DNA from: Bacteroidota bacterium | Lineage (GTDB): Bacteria; Bacteroidota; Bacteroidia; Chitinophagales; Chitinophagaceae | Direction of reading: 5' to 3' | Length of the DNA: 64,000 nt | NCBI GenBank assembly: GCA_018268085.1 | Contig: JAFDXE010000008.1 | Span: 62,001 to 126,000 of the forward strand | Shown here: positions 8,637-16,490 of the stretch, one piece after another | Layout of the letters: the number at the start of each line of letters is the position of its first letter | How positions within the stretch are numbered: the stretch's first letter is position 1 | Made by a program: the position numbers and the translations under genes | Notes under the pieces: model-generated | Told to the model about the DNA's origin: nothing | Databases searched by the model: none | Seen by the model: only the letters and a program-made list of their open reading frames with translations

Positions 8637-10346
8637 TTGGAAAAGAACTGGAATATATTAACTGCTGATGAAAAAATTGTTGATCAATTACAGCATGAAC
8701 TGGGCATCAATAAAACGATTTGCCGGATACTTTCGCAAAGAGCGATCAACAACTTTGAAGCAGCGAAAGATTACTTTCGTCCAAACCTGGACAAACTTCA
8801 TAGTCCATGGCTGATGAAAGACATGCGTAAAGCAGTTGAAAGAATCAACCAGGCGATCATCACCAGTGAAAAAATACTCGTTTTCGGAGACTATGATGTA
8901 GATGGGACTACTGCTGTTGCCTCCATGTTTCGGTTTCTTCAACAAATTCATCAACCTGCATTACTTGATTTTTATATCCCTCATCGTTATCGTGAAGGTT
9001 ACGGTGTTAGCAAAGCCGGAATCGATTTTGCATCTGCCAATGGATTCTCCCTTATCATTAGCCTCGATTGCGGAATCAAGTCGGCAGAACTTATCGCTTA
9101 TGCGAAAACGTTAGGTATTGATTTTATTGTGTGTGATCACCATTTACCGGGCGATGATATTCCCATTGCCGCCGCCATTTTAAATCCTAAACAAAAAGAT
9201 TGTGAATATCCGTATAAAGAATTATGCGGTTGCGGCGTGGGATTTAAACTTATGACTGCGCTGGCTGAATATTACTCGCTCAACAAATCGCATTATTACA
9301 AATACCTCGACCTGGTAGCGATCGCCATTGCGGCTGATATTGTACCCATGAATGGCGAAAACAGGATACTTGCCTATTTCGGCCTTGAAAAAATAAATAC
9401 GAACCCGTTGCCGGGTATTAAAGCACTGATTCAACTGGGCGGTATTAAACATAAACTTACCATAAGCAATGTTGTATTCGTAATTGCACCAAGAATAAAT
9501 GCGGCTGGAAGAATGGATGATGCCCGTAAGGCGGTACAACTTTTTATTGAAGAAGATGAAGTGAAATCATTTGAATTTGCTGAAATGCTTCATGCCGATA
9601 ACAGCGAAAGGAAAGAAGCCGACAGCAATATCACCGAAGAAGCATTGGCCATCATACGCTCAAGTTCTGAACTGGAGAAAAGACATACTTCTGTTGTTTA
9701 CCGGGAACATTGGCATAAAGGCGTGGTTGGTATTGTTGCCTCCAGGCTGATTGAACATTATTACCGGCCAACAGTGGTGCTTACTAAAAGCGGAGATGTT
9801 GTGGCTGGCAGTGCAAGAAGTGTAACGGGTTTTAATTTATACGAAGCCATTTACGCCTGCAGAGAACACCTGCTGGGATATGGAGGGCATTTTGCTGCAG
9901 CGGGATTATCTATGCTTCCTGAAAATGTGGAAGCCTTCAGCAACAAATTCAATGAAGTAGTAAGCAGCAGCATTGAAGAGCATTTACTCATTCCCGTAAT
10001 AACGATAGATGCGCCTGTCAGCTTCCCCGAAATAACACAATCCTTTTACAATATCTTACTGCAGATGGAACCTTTCGGACCGGAAAATATGCGGCCGGTT
10101 TTCATTGCACAAAAAGTAACCGATACAGGCTATTCAAGGATTGTAAAGGAGCTGCATATAAAATTTGCCGTGAGGCAAAACAATCAAACCCTTTCCGGTA
10201 TCGGGTTCAACCTGGCACATAAGTTCTATTTATTACAAATGAACAAGCCCGTCGACATTGTTTTCACACTGGATGAAAATGAATGGAACGGCGAAAAAAC
10301 CATCCAGTTAAAAGTGATTGATTTCAGGTTATCTGAAGAAAAATAA
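8637..10346 (+). CDS. recJ: Single-stranded-DNA-specific exonuclease RecJ
   Basis: 569 residues. The DHH phosphoesterase core has GDYDVDGTTA (residues 84-93), SLDCGI, and VCDHHLPGD (Asp167, His168, His169). The DHHA1 part has GGHFAAAG (from residue 416), followed by the OB-like C-terminal region. RecJ degrades 5' single-stranded DNA in recombination and mismatch repair, with Mn or Mg. The start is TTG, 2 bases after the previous stop. It is chosen because the EKNWNIL opening matches the family and the next in-frame ATG, near residue 60, would remove conserved sequence. Confidence 0.93.
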   Translation: MEKNWNILTADEKIVDQLQHELGINKTICRILSQRAINNFEAAKDYFRPNLDKLHSPWLMKDMRKAVERINQAIITSEKILVFGDYDVDGTTAVASMFRFLQQIHQPALLDFYIPHRYREGYGVSKAGIDFASANGFSLIISLDCGIKSAELIAYAKTLGIDFIVCDHHLPGDDIPIAAAILNPKQKDCEYPYKELCGCGVGFKLMTALAEYYSLNKSHYYKYLDLVAIAIAADIVPMNGENRILAYFGLEKINTNPLPGIKALIQLGGIKHKLTISNVVFVIAPRINAAGRMDDARKAVQLFIEEDEVKSFEFAEMLHADNSERKEADSNITEEALAIIRSSSELEKRHTSVVYREHWHKGVVGIVASRLIEHYYRPTVVLTKSGDVVAGSARSVTGFNLYEAIYACREHLLGYGGHFAAAGLSMLPENVEAFSNKFNEVVSSSIEEHLLIPVITIDAPVSFPEITQSFYNILLQMEPFGPENMRPVFIAQKVTDTGYSRIVKELHIKFAVRQNNQTLSGIGFNLAHKFYLLQMNKPVDIVFTLDENEWNGEKTIQLKVIDFRLSEEK

Positions 10347-10404
10347 ACAAAACAACCTTTAGTATACAGAATGGAATAATTGTAACTGTTGCATGAGTTG
10401 GAAA

Positions 10405-10436
10405 TAAAAAAGGTTACAACATAACGTTGTAACCTT
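10405..10436 (-). terminator. Intrinsic terminator after htpG
   Basis: AAGGTTACAAC (10410-10420) pairs with GTTGTAACCTT (10426-10436). On the minus strand the stem is followed by a T-run. It lies 23 bases beyond the htpG stop and may also stop recJ transcripts weakly. Confidence 0.82.
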
Positions 10437-10458
10437 ATTCATTAAACCAGTAAAGAAT

Positions 10459-12282
10459 TTAGACTTTTTCCTCCATTAATTCTACGCTCCGGCTGATAAA
10501 ACTGGTAAGACTGTTACCGGTTAGTAAACCCTGTGAGAGCAGGGCGAGGTCGGCAAGGTTCTTAACCAGCTTTTCCTGTTTATCGTTGTCTTTTTCTGCA
10601 AGTATATTTTTAAAAATGGGATGATTGCCGTTAACGGTTAAGTTTACTTCATCGGGCATGTTTGCGTACCAGGCACTCATTCCCCCTCCCATTGATGCCA
10701 TGTCTTTCATCCTGCGCATCAATTCCGGGCGGGTTGCTGTAACAGGTGCTGTTGTTTCACTCAAACCTTTTACCTCTATGTTCATGTGTAATCCGTCCTG
10801 CGGCCTGTTGAATAACGCTTTCAGTTTTTCCGCATCATCCTTACTCAACACACTTTCACCCGCTTCTGATTTATCTATCAGGTTATCCGTAATATCAGCA
10901 TCAACCCTGGTAAATTGTACATCCGGCCATTTCATTTCTACATTGTTTATAAAAGCAGCATCCACCAGTGTTTCCGCTTTTACAACCACATACCCTTTGG
11001 CTACAGCTTGTTGAATAAACACATCTTGTTGTACGGGGTTGGTAGTATATAAAATTACCTGTTTGCCTTCTTTATTTTTCTGTAATACTTCTGTTGCTTT
11101 CTTGTATTCTTCTACTGTATGAAATTTTCCGGCAGTGTCTTCCATGATGAAAAACCTGTTGGCCTTCTCCAGAAATTTATCGTCGGTCATCATACCATAT
11201 TTCACAAACAAACCAAGACTCTCCCATTTCTCTTCAAACGATGTACGGTCGCTGTTGAAGATCTCTTCCAGTTTATCCGCTACTTTTTTAGTGATGTGTG
11301 CATTGATCTTTTTTACATTCGGATCGCCCTGCAAATAACTGCGGCTAACGTTCAACGGTATATCGGGGCTATCGATCACGCCATGCAGTAACATCAGGAA
11401 TTCGGGAACAATATCTTTCACTTCATCCGTTACGAAAACCTGGTTGCTGTATAATTGTATCTTATCTTTTTGTATTTCGTAGCTCTGTTTGATTTTAGGG
11501 AAGTAAAGAATGCCGGTGAGGTTAAACGGATAATCAACATTTAGATGGATCCAGAACAACGGCGCTTCGCTGAACGGATACAGTTCTTTATAAAATTCCT
11601 GGTAATTTTCTGTAGTTAATTCCGAAGGCTTTTTAGTCCATGCAGGAACAGTATTGTTTATCTGTTTGTCTTCGAAAAAAATAGGAACCGGTAAAAACTT
11701 ACAGAATTTTTTCAGAATATCTTCAATTTTTGAAGGCTCTAAAAATTCCTGGCTTTCTTCATTCAGGTGTAATACAATATTGGTTCCTCTTTCTTCTTTA
11801 GTAGTTTCTTCCAGGGTAAACTCGGGGCTTCCATCGCATTCCCATCTAACAGCTTTTGCCCCTTCTTTAAAACTCTTTGTAAATACTTCTACCTTGTCGC
11901 TTACCATAAATGAACTGTAGAAACCCAATCCAAAGTGACCTATGATATTGGCTTCATTTTGCCCTTTATATTTTTGTAAAAATTCTTCTGCACCACTGAA
12001 TGCCACCTGGTTGAGGTATTTGTCAACTTCATCTGCGGTCATTCCAATACCCCTGTCTGCAATACTGAGTGTTTTATTGTCTTTATCAATTTTAATATCA
12101 ATCCTGAGTTCACCCAGTTCACCTTTGGCTTCTCCCAATGAAGAAAGCGTTTTCAACTTCTGTGTTGCATCTACCGCATTACTTACCAGTTCACGGATAA
12201 AAATGTCATGTTCACTGTAAAGGAATTTTTTGATGATCGGGAAGATATTCTCTGTTTGTACCCTGATATTACCTTTTTGCAT
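10459..12282 (-). CDS. htpG: Molecular chaperone HtpG (Hsp90)
   Basis: 607 residues, normal length for bacterial Hsp90. The GHKL ATPase domain shows ELVSNAVDA (Asn35), DRGIGMT and GHFGLGFYSSFM. The middle domain has SRSYLQGD and the C-terminal dimerisation domain ends in ELMEEKV. It is a cytoplasmic ATP-dependent chaperone. The upstream gap has a TACTTTTG element (12369-12376, minus strand) directly behind the terminator of the next operon. That could be its -7 box, but I see no convincing TTTG at -33. Confidence 0.96.
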   Translation of the reverse strand: MQKGNIRVQTENIFPIIKKFLYSEHDIFIRELVSNAVDATQKLKTLSSLGEAKGELGELRIDIKIDKDNKTLSIADRGIGMTADEVDKYLNQVAFSGAEEFLQKYKGQNEANIIGHFGLGFYSSFMVSDKVEVFTKSFKEGAKAVRWECDGSPEFTLEETTKEERGTNIVLHLNEESQEFLEPSKIEDILKKFCKFLPVPIFFEDKQINNTVPAWTKKPSELTTENYQEFYKELYPFSEAPLFWIHLNVDYPFNLTGILYFPKIKQSYEIQKDKIQLYSNQVFVTDEVKDIVPEFLMLLHGVIDSPDIPLNVSRSYLQGDPNVKKINAHITKKVADKLEEIFNSDRTSFEEKWESLGLFVKYGMMTDDKFLEKANRFFIMEDTAGKFHTVEEYKKATEVLQKNKEGKQVILYTTNPVQQDVFIQQAVAKGYVVVKAETLVDAAFINNVEMKWPDVQFTRVDADITDNLIDKSEAGESVLSKDDAEKLKALFNRPQDGLHMNIEVKGLSETTAPVTATRPELMRRMKDMASMGGGMSAWYANMPDEVNLTVNGNHPIFKNILAEKDNDKQEKLVKNLADLALLSQGLLTGNSLTSFISRSVELMEEKV

Positions 12283-12379
12283 GCTTAATGATTTTTGACG
12301 TTCTTTTCAAATAAAATACCAACAGGCTGATTGCTGCCAGCTTGACATTACTTCGCTGTAAAACTGCGCAAAAGTAAAT

Positions 12380-12405
12380 AAAAAAGGGCCCGGTTATGGG
12401 GCCCT
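12380..12405 (-). terminator. Intrinsic terminator after the lamin-tail protein gene
   Basis: AGGGCCC (12385-12391) pairs with GGGCCCT (12399-12405), with a T-run on the minus strand. It closes the TonB receptor/DUF5689/lamin-tail operon. Confidence 0.82.
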
Positions 12406-12425
12406 CTTCCTTAGAACTGAATTTC

Positions 12426-14927
12426 TTATTGAACCATAAATGCTTTCTGTGCTTTGTATTCTGAATTAATCACCTGGAGGTTATACAATCCAATAGGCAG
12501 GTTGCCCGGGATCGTAAAATGATAATCCATAAAATTCACCTGAACGATAAAATCTTTCTGGTAAACCAATTGACCTACCACGTTATGAATCCTAACCGAA
12601 TAATGACCAGCCTTAAGGTTATTAACACTAAAGTGTAAGCTCTGGCCACGAATTATCGGGGTTGAATAAATGATCAAACCGTCACCAATGGATGATGTGG
12701 TAAATGAATTTTGCAGACCGTAAGCAATGCCACCACTGTTTTTAGCATACGCTTTATAGTAGTAGGTGGTATTCTGAATCAACCCGGTTAACTGGCTACT
12801 GAAAGCTGTACCGCTGAGATTGGTAGATGGAACCCTTGTTCCGGACCCGTCAACAAATCCATTGATGCCACTGTATTCAATACCGTATTCTGTTACAGGG
12901 CTGCAACCGATATCAGAGATAGATCCTGATGCGGTTACTTCGCTGTGATCAATAATCGTTGCATCTCCGGTTAATACCGAAGGCGCAGTGTTATTAGCTG
13001 AAGCACTTACAGGTACAGTATAGCTGCTAACGCCAGCACCTGAAACCTGGATATTGCCATTATATGATCCTATAGCCGGCGGTGTGAATTGCACATATAC
13101 AGTGGTTGAATACGTTCCAACCGGGTGTGTAATGGTAAGACTGTTTGTAAAATTTCCTGAACCTGAAGTTGAAAAAGTAAACCCATTTAACGGGCCAACT
13201 GTGATGTCGGTAGCATTCAGGTTTGTTCCTGAAAGTACAAAAGAATTAGGGCCTACTGAAGTTCCCACGCAAGCTGCACCAAAAGCAGAAAGCGCTGTTG
13301 CAGACAATGTTGCCGGAGGCGGTGCAGATGTATTGAATGACATCTGGATACCGTAAGTGGTACCACCTGCGTTTGTAGCGTAAGCTATATAGTAATATGT
13401 TGTTCCTGGTTGTAATCCTGCAATCCCTGCTGTAAATCCGGTTCCACTCAGGTTTGAAGATGACGCCTGTGTTCCAGTGCCAGGTGTAAATCCTGAGGTG
13501 GTGCTATATTCAAATCCATAAGCAGTAACAGGCGAGCAACCCTGTGAAGAAATGGTTCCGCTCAATGTAGCCGAATTTTGTGTAATGGCACTTGGCGACC
13601 CGCTGCTAACAGTTGGTGCTCCCGAAATACCCGAACCGGTTACATTGATCGTGGCTGCGGTTGTTAATCCGCCACCGCTAACATTTAAACTTCCGTCATA
13701 GGATTGAACTGCAGTAGGCGTAAAGCTAACAAATACATCTCCGGTATAAGCTCCCGCAGGGTGTGTAATATTTAATGAGGCAGTGAAAGGTCCTCCGGAA
13801 TTGGAAGAAAAAGTATAACCTGCCAATGGTCCAACAACCAGGTCTGCTGCTGTAAGATTGGTTCCATTAATGGTAAAGGAGTTTGGTCCTGCGGTTGTAT
13901 TCAAACATACCGGGCCGAAACCTGTTAAAGAAGCCGGACTAAACGTTACTGCCGGTCCTGCTGCTGTAATACCATTTCCACTAACCGCCACCGTTACTGC
14001 AACAGTTACTCCGCCACCAATGATGCTTACATTTCCGCTTTTCGGACCTACAGACTGAGGTGTAAAACGCACGTACACGGGGGTAGATGCAAGTGTAGCT
14101 GAAGTAAATGCAACTGTTGTACTTGCTCCCCAGGTCGAATTGTTATTTGAAACCTGGAAGTCTGTTGATGGTGCAGTAATTGTTATGTTGTCGGGGAACC
14201 CGGTAAGGTTTGCTCCCGAAATATTAAAACTTTGAGAAGTAGAATTTGTACCTACCACTACATTTCCAAAATCAACAACTGTTCCTGCTGTGATGCTTGG
14301 ATTTGCCGGACCTCCTGAACAAATAACCGCAGCAGTTGCACTGTTTCTGGGTGCGGCTGTTTGAACGGTGAAATCAGAACCATTATTATCCGTATCTGTA
14401 CATCCGTTGTTGTTTCTGAATCCCGCAGTTGTTACAGCCAATACTGCTGTTGCAGCCGGACCTTCGTAGCAATTTGCAGTTCCATATCCAACGGCATCTA
14501 TCACATTGGAAGCAGGTATGGGACAGCCTGTTAATGCAGTAGTGCCATTTACCAATGCCAGCTTACCACTTGTTCCGCTTAATGCGATAGTAGGATTGGC
14601 GAAATAATCAGGAGTAGGTAAAGCAGCTCCGTTTGCACCGGCAGCGCCCATTTGAATCAGGTAATAACCTCCTGCAGGAATTGATACTGCCGGTAACGGT
14701 GAAACGCCGGTCCAGAGTCCTGTATTGGTAGCAGACGAATATTGTATCGAAAGGCCGGATAAGCTTTGAGCACTGGTAGAAACATTGTGCAACTCAACAT
14801 AGTCTGCGTTGAGGGATGCACCTGTATTTCCTCCCGCTCCATAAAACTGGCTGATCACCAAAGTTGTGGATTGAGAAAAAGAAAACAGTGAACAAAGAAC
14901 CAGTAAAAGCGTAAAAATTTTTCTCAT
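12426..14927 (-). CDS. Secreted lamin-tail domain protein with T9SS type A sorting tail
   Basis: 833 residues with a signal peptide (ends SFSFSQ). Residues about 21-200 are a lamin-tail domain (LVISQFYGAGGN, ADYVELHNVS, VIDAVGYG), often found beside secreted nucleases. Residues 210-320 form an abnormal-spindle-like beta domain. Two copies of a two-module unit follow: 328-433 plus a fibronectin III-like module 437-533, then 541-643 plus 648-745. Residues about 755-833 are a type A sorting domain (HYSVRIHNVVGQLVYQ, LPIGLYNLQVI), so it should cross the outer membrane through T9SS. No catalytic domain is visible. It is the last gene of the TonB receptor operon and may be a surface adhesin or substrate-capture protein. 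Confidence 0.82.
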   Translation of the reverse strand: MRKIFTLLLVLCSLFSFSQSTTLVISQFYGAGGNTGASLNADYVELHNVSTSAQSLSGLSIQYSSATNTGLWTGVSPLPAVSIPAGGYYLIQMGAAGANGAALPTPDYFANPTIALSGTSGKLALVNGTTALTGCPIPASNVIDAVGYGTANCYEGPAATAVLAVTTAGFRNNNGCTDTDNNGSDFTVQTAAPRNSATAAVICSGGPANPSITAGTVVDFGNVVVGTNSTSQSFNISGANLTGFPDNITITAPSTDFQVSNNNSTWGASTTVAFTSATLASTPVYVRFTPQSVGPKSGNVSIIGGGVTVAVTVAVSGNGITAAGPAVTFSPASLTGFGPVCLNTTAGPNSFTINGTNLTAADLVVGPLAGYTFSSNSGGPFTASLNITHPAGAYTGDVFVSFTPTAVQSYDGSLNVSGGGLTTAATINVTGSGISGAPTVSSGSPSAITQNSATLSGTISSQGCSPVTAYGFEYSTTSGFTPGTGTQASSSNLSGTGFTAGIAGLQPGTTYYYIAYATNAGGTTYGIQMSFNTSAPPPATLSATALSAFGAACVGTSVGPNSFVLSGTNLNATDITVGPLNGFTFSTSGSGNFTNSLTITHPVGTYSTTVYVQFTPPAIGSYNGNIQVSGAGVSSYTVPVSASANNTAPSVLTGDATIIDHSEVTASGSISDIGCSPVTEYGIEYSGINGFVDGSGTRVPSTNLSGTAFSSQLTGLIQNTTYYYKAYAKNSGGIAYGLQNSFTTSSIGDGLIIYSTPIIRGQSLHFSVNNLKAGHYSVRIHNVVGQLVYQKDFIVQVNFMDYHFTIPGNLPIGLYNLQVINSEYKAQKAFMVQ
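12693..13946 (-). repeat. Two-copy internal repeat in the lamin-tail protein
   Basis: The coding segments 13329-13946 and 12693-13307 encode two copies of about 205 residues. Each is a beta module with GPNSF...GTNL and SFTP/QFTP motifs, followed by a fibronectin III-like module with CSPVT-YG-EYS and TTYYY-AYA-N. The copies have diverged, so this is an old domain duplication. Confidence 0.75.
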
Positions 14928-14967
14928 AAAAAGTTTTTAGAATGTTCAATTACCATAGATAACTGAA

Positions 14968-14998
14968 CAAAGAGCCATCGTTAGCGAATGGCTCTTTG
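14968..14998 (-). terminator. Hairpin between the DUF5689 and lamin-tail genes
   Basis: CAAAGAGCCAT (14968-14978) pairs with ATGGCTCTTTG (14988-14998). There is no long T-run after the stem on the minus strand, so it may only reduce expression of the last gene or stabilise the upstream mRNA. Confidence 0.6.
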
Positions 14999-15014
14999 AT
15001 AAGTTTCGTTCAAA

Positions 15015-16460
15015 TTAGTTTCCGATAATTTTGATATTATCGATTTCCCATGCGGAAGTATGATCACTGTTCGTTCCGGAAGGATCTGCTCCTTCGTTCT
15101 TAAATGCGATATATATTGTTCCGCTGATGCTACTCAGATCAATATTTCCTGAATTGGTATAGCTTGTTGGGAAAGCAGAGCCTGTTGTGGTTCCCGGTGA
15201 TAGTGTAACACCGGTAAAATCTGTCCAGGTAACACCTGCAGCCCATGGATTTCCTGTGCCGGTATAATTGGTAGAATACATTACTCTTAAGGTTGAAGAA
15301 ACATCAACACCTGTGCCTGTATAATTGCTCATCCTGAAATCCTGCTTTGTATCAAAAGTCAGTGTTTCAGTAGTAGTATTGTTCAGGTTTATACCCTTCG
15401 TAACCAGCCAGGTTGAAGTTGTTGGAATGTTAGCTCCAAACGGACTTACGTAAGCATATTTATTAGAGCTGAAAATTCTATTGGTATAAGTATATGATCC
15501 GGTGATCTCAGCAAGATTCTGCCATCCCGGGATGCTGATCTGGCTGTACGGTGAAGTTGTATTTGCAGGATAAGATTCGAAATTTTCGAACAACAGTGCG
15601 TTTGACGGAGCACTTCCGCAACGTGCGTTTACAAACTGAACGTCTGATGTATCACGCAACAACAATTGTTTGTCTACAGTGCTGGAAGTTGGTGTAGACC
15701 TGTATACAGTATAAATACTGGTGATGCTTCCGTTTCCTTTTGGTAAAGGCACTGCGGTAAAATTAGCATAAGCGCTGTTACGTACGATCAGTGAAGAACC
15801 GGAACAGTTTTTAATGGTACGGTTCTCTGTGTTCTTATAAGCTGAAGTATCAGAATATGTTTTAGAAGTATCGCCCGGGATGAATTCAAAATCCTGTAAC
15901 TGAACAAGTGCATTGATGTAACGGTCCTGCATACTTGTTCCGAGGTCAGATGGCGTTACAGCGATCGGAGCAACCGGGTTGTTAATTGAACCACCTACAA
16001 TGTGATTATCGATATCTGCCGGTAAAATTCCCTGAACTCCGGGAATGCCCTGGTCGTTCGTTAATACACCCAATTGCATGGTACCATGGTAATCGGTAAG
16101 GCACAGACCGTTACAACGAACCCAGATTTTACGTCCTACCGGGAAACTGCTGTACACGCTGCTGGCCTCAAGCATTATCTGCATAGCGCCTGTTGTATCC
16201 TGTATAAATATTTGTTTGTAAAGATTACCACTTTTATCGTTGGCGGTAACTACTCCTGAAATAATAATATCAGAATTGATAACATCATAAGCTCCTCCGG
16301 TGGTATGTATCGCTTTAAGGGTAGCAATGGTAGTATTGGCAACAACGTTCACATCGTCTGTTGGTCCCGGTGGCTGATCATAAGATTTCTTACAAGCACT
16401 CATCGTACCGATAGAGGCTAGGAATAAGATCCCGGAAAAAAGCTTCACAATTTTGTTCAT
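15015..16460 (-). CDS. DUF5689 lipoprotein with choice-of-anchor J-like C-terminal domain
   Basis: 481 residues. Lipoprotein signal (FLASIGTMSACKK, lipid on Cys23). Residues about 35-275 match DUF5689, with an OB-fold-like segment (IISGVVTANDKSGNLYKQIFIQD, then VGRKIWVRCNGLCL). Residues about 290-481 look like a choice-of-anchor J/MAM-like beta sandwich (LLFENFESYP, IPGWQNL, DHTSAWEIDNIKI). It lies 30 bases after the TonB receptor gene, the place where a SusD-like surface lipoprotein usually sits, but it is not SusD-like. It may bind the substrate for that receptor. The OB-like part would suit a nucleic acid ligand, which is inference. Confidence 0.78.
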   Translation of the reverse strand: MNKIVKLFSGILFLASIGTMSACKKSYDQPPGPTDDVNVVANTTIATLKAIHTTGGAYDVINSDIIISGVVTANDKSGNLYKQIFIQDTTGAMQIMLEASSVYSSFPVGRKIWVRCNGLCLTDYHGTMQLGVLTNDQGIPGVQGILPADIDNHIVGGSINNPVAPIAVTPSDLGTSMQDRYINALVQLQDFEFIPGDTSKTYSDTSAYKNTENRTIKNCSGSSLIVRNSAYANFTAVPLPKGNGSITSIYTVYRSTPTSSTVDKQLLLRDTSDVQFVNARCGSAPSNALLFENFESYPANTTSPYSQISIPGWQNLAEITGSYTYTNRIFSSNKYAYVSPFGANIPTTSTWLVTKGINLNNTTTETLTFDTKQDFRMSNYTGTGVDVSSTLRVMYSTNYTGTGNPWAAGVTWTDFTGVTLSPGTTTGSAFPTSYTNSGNIDLSSISGTIYIAFKNEGADPSGTNSDHTSAWEIDNIKIIGN

Positions 16461-16490
16461 AAATGTATTTTTAAAAAGTTTGTTTATTAA

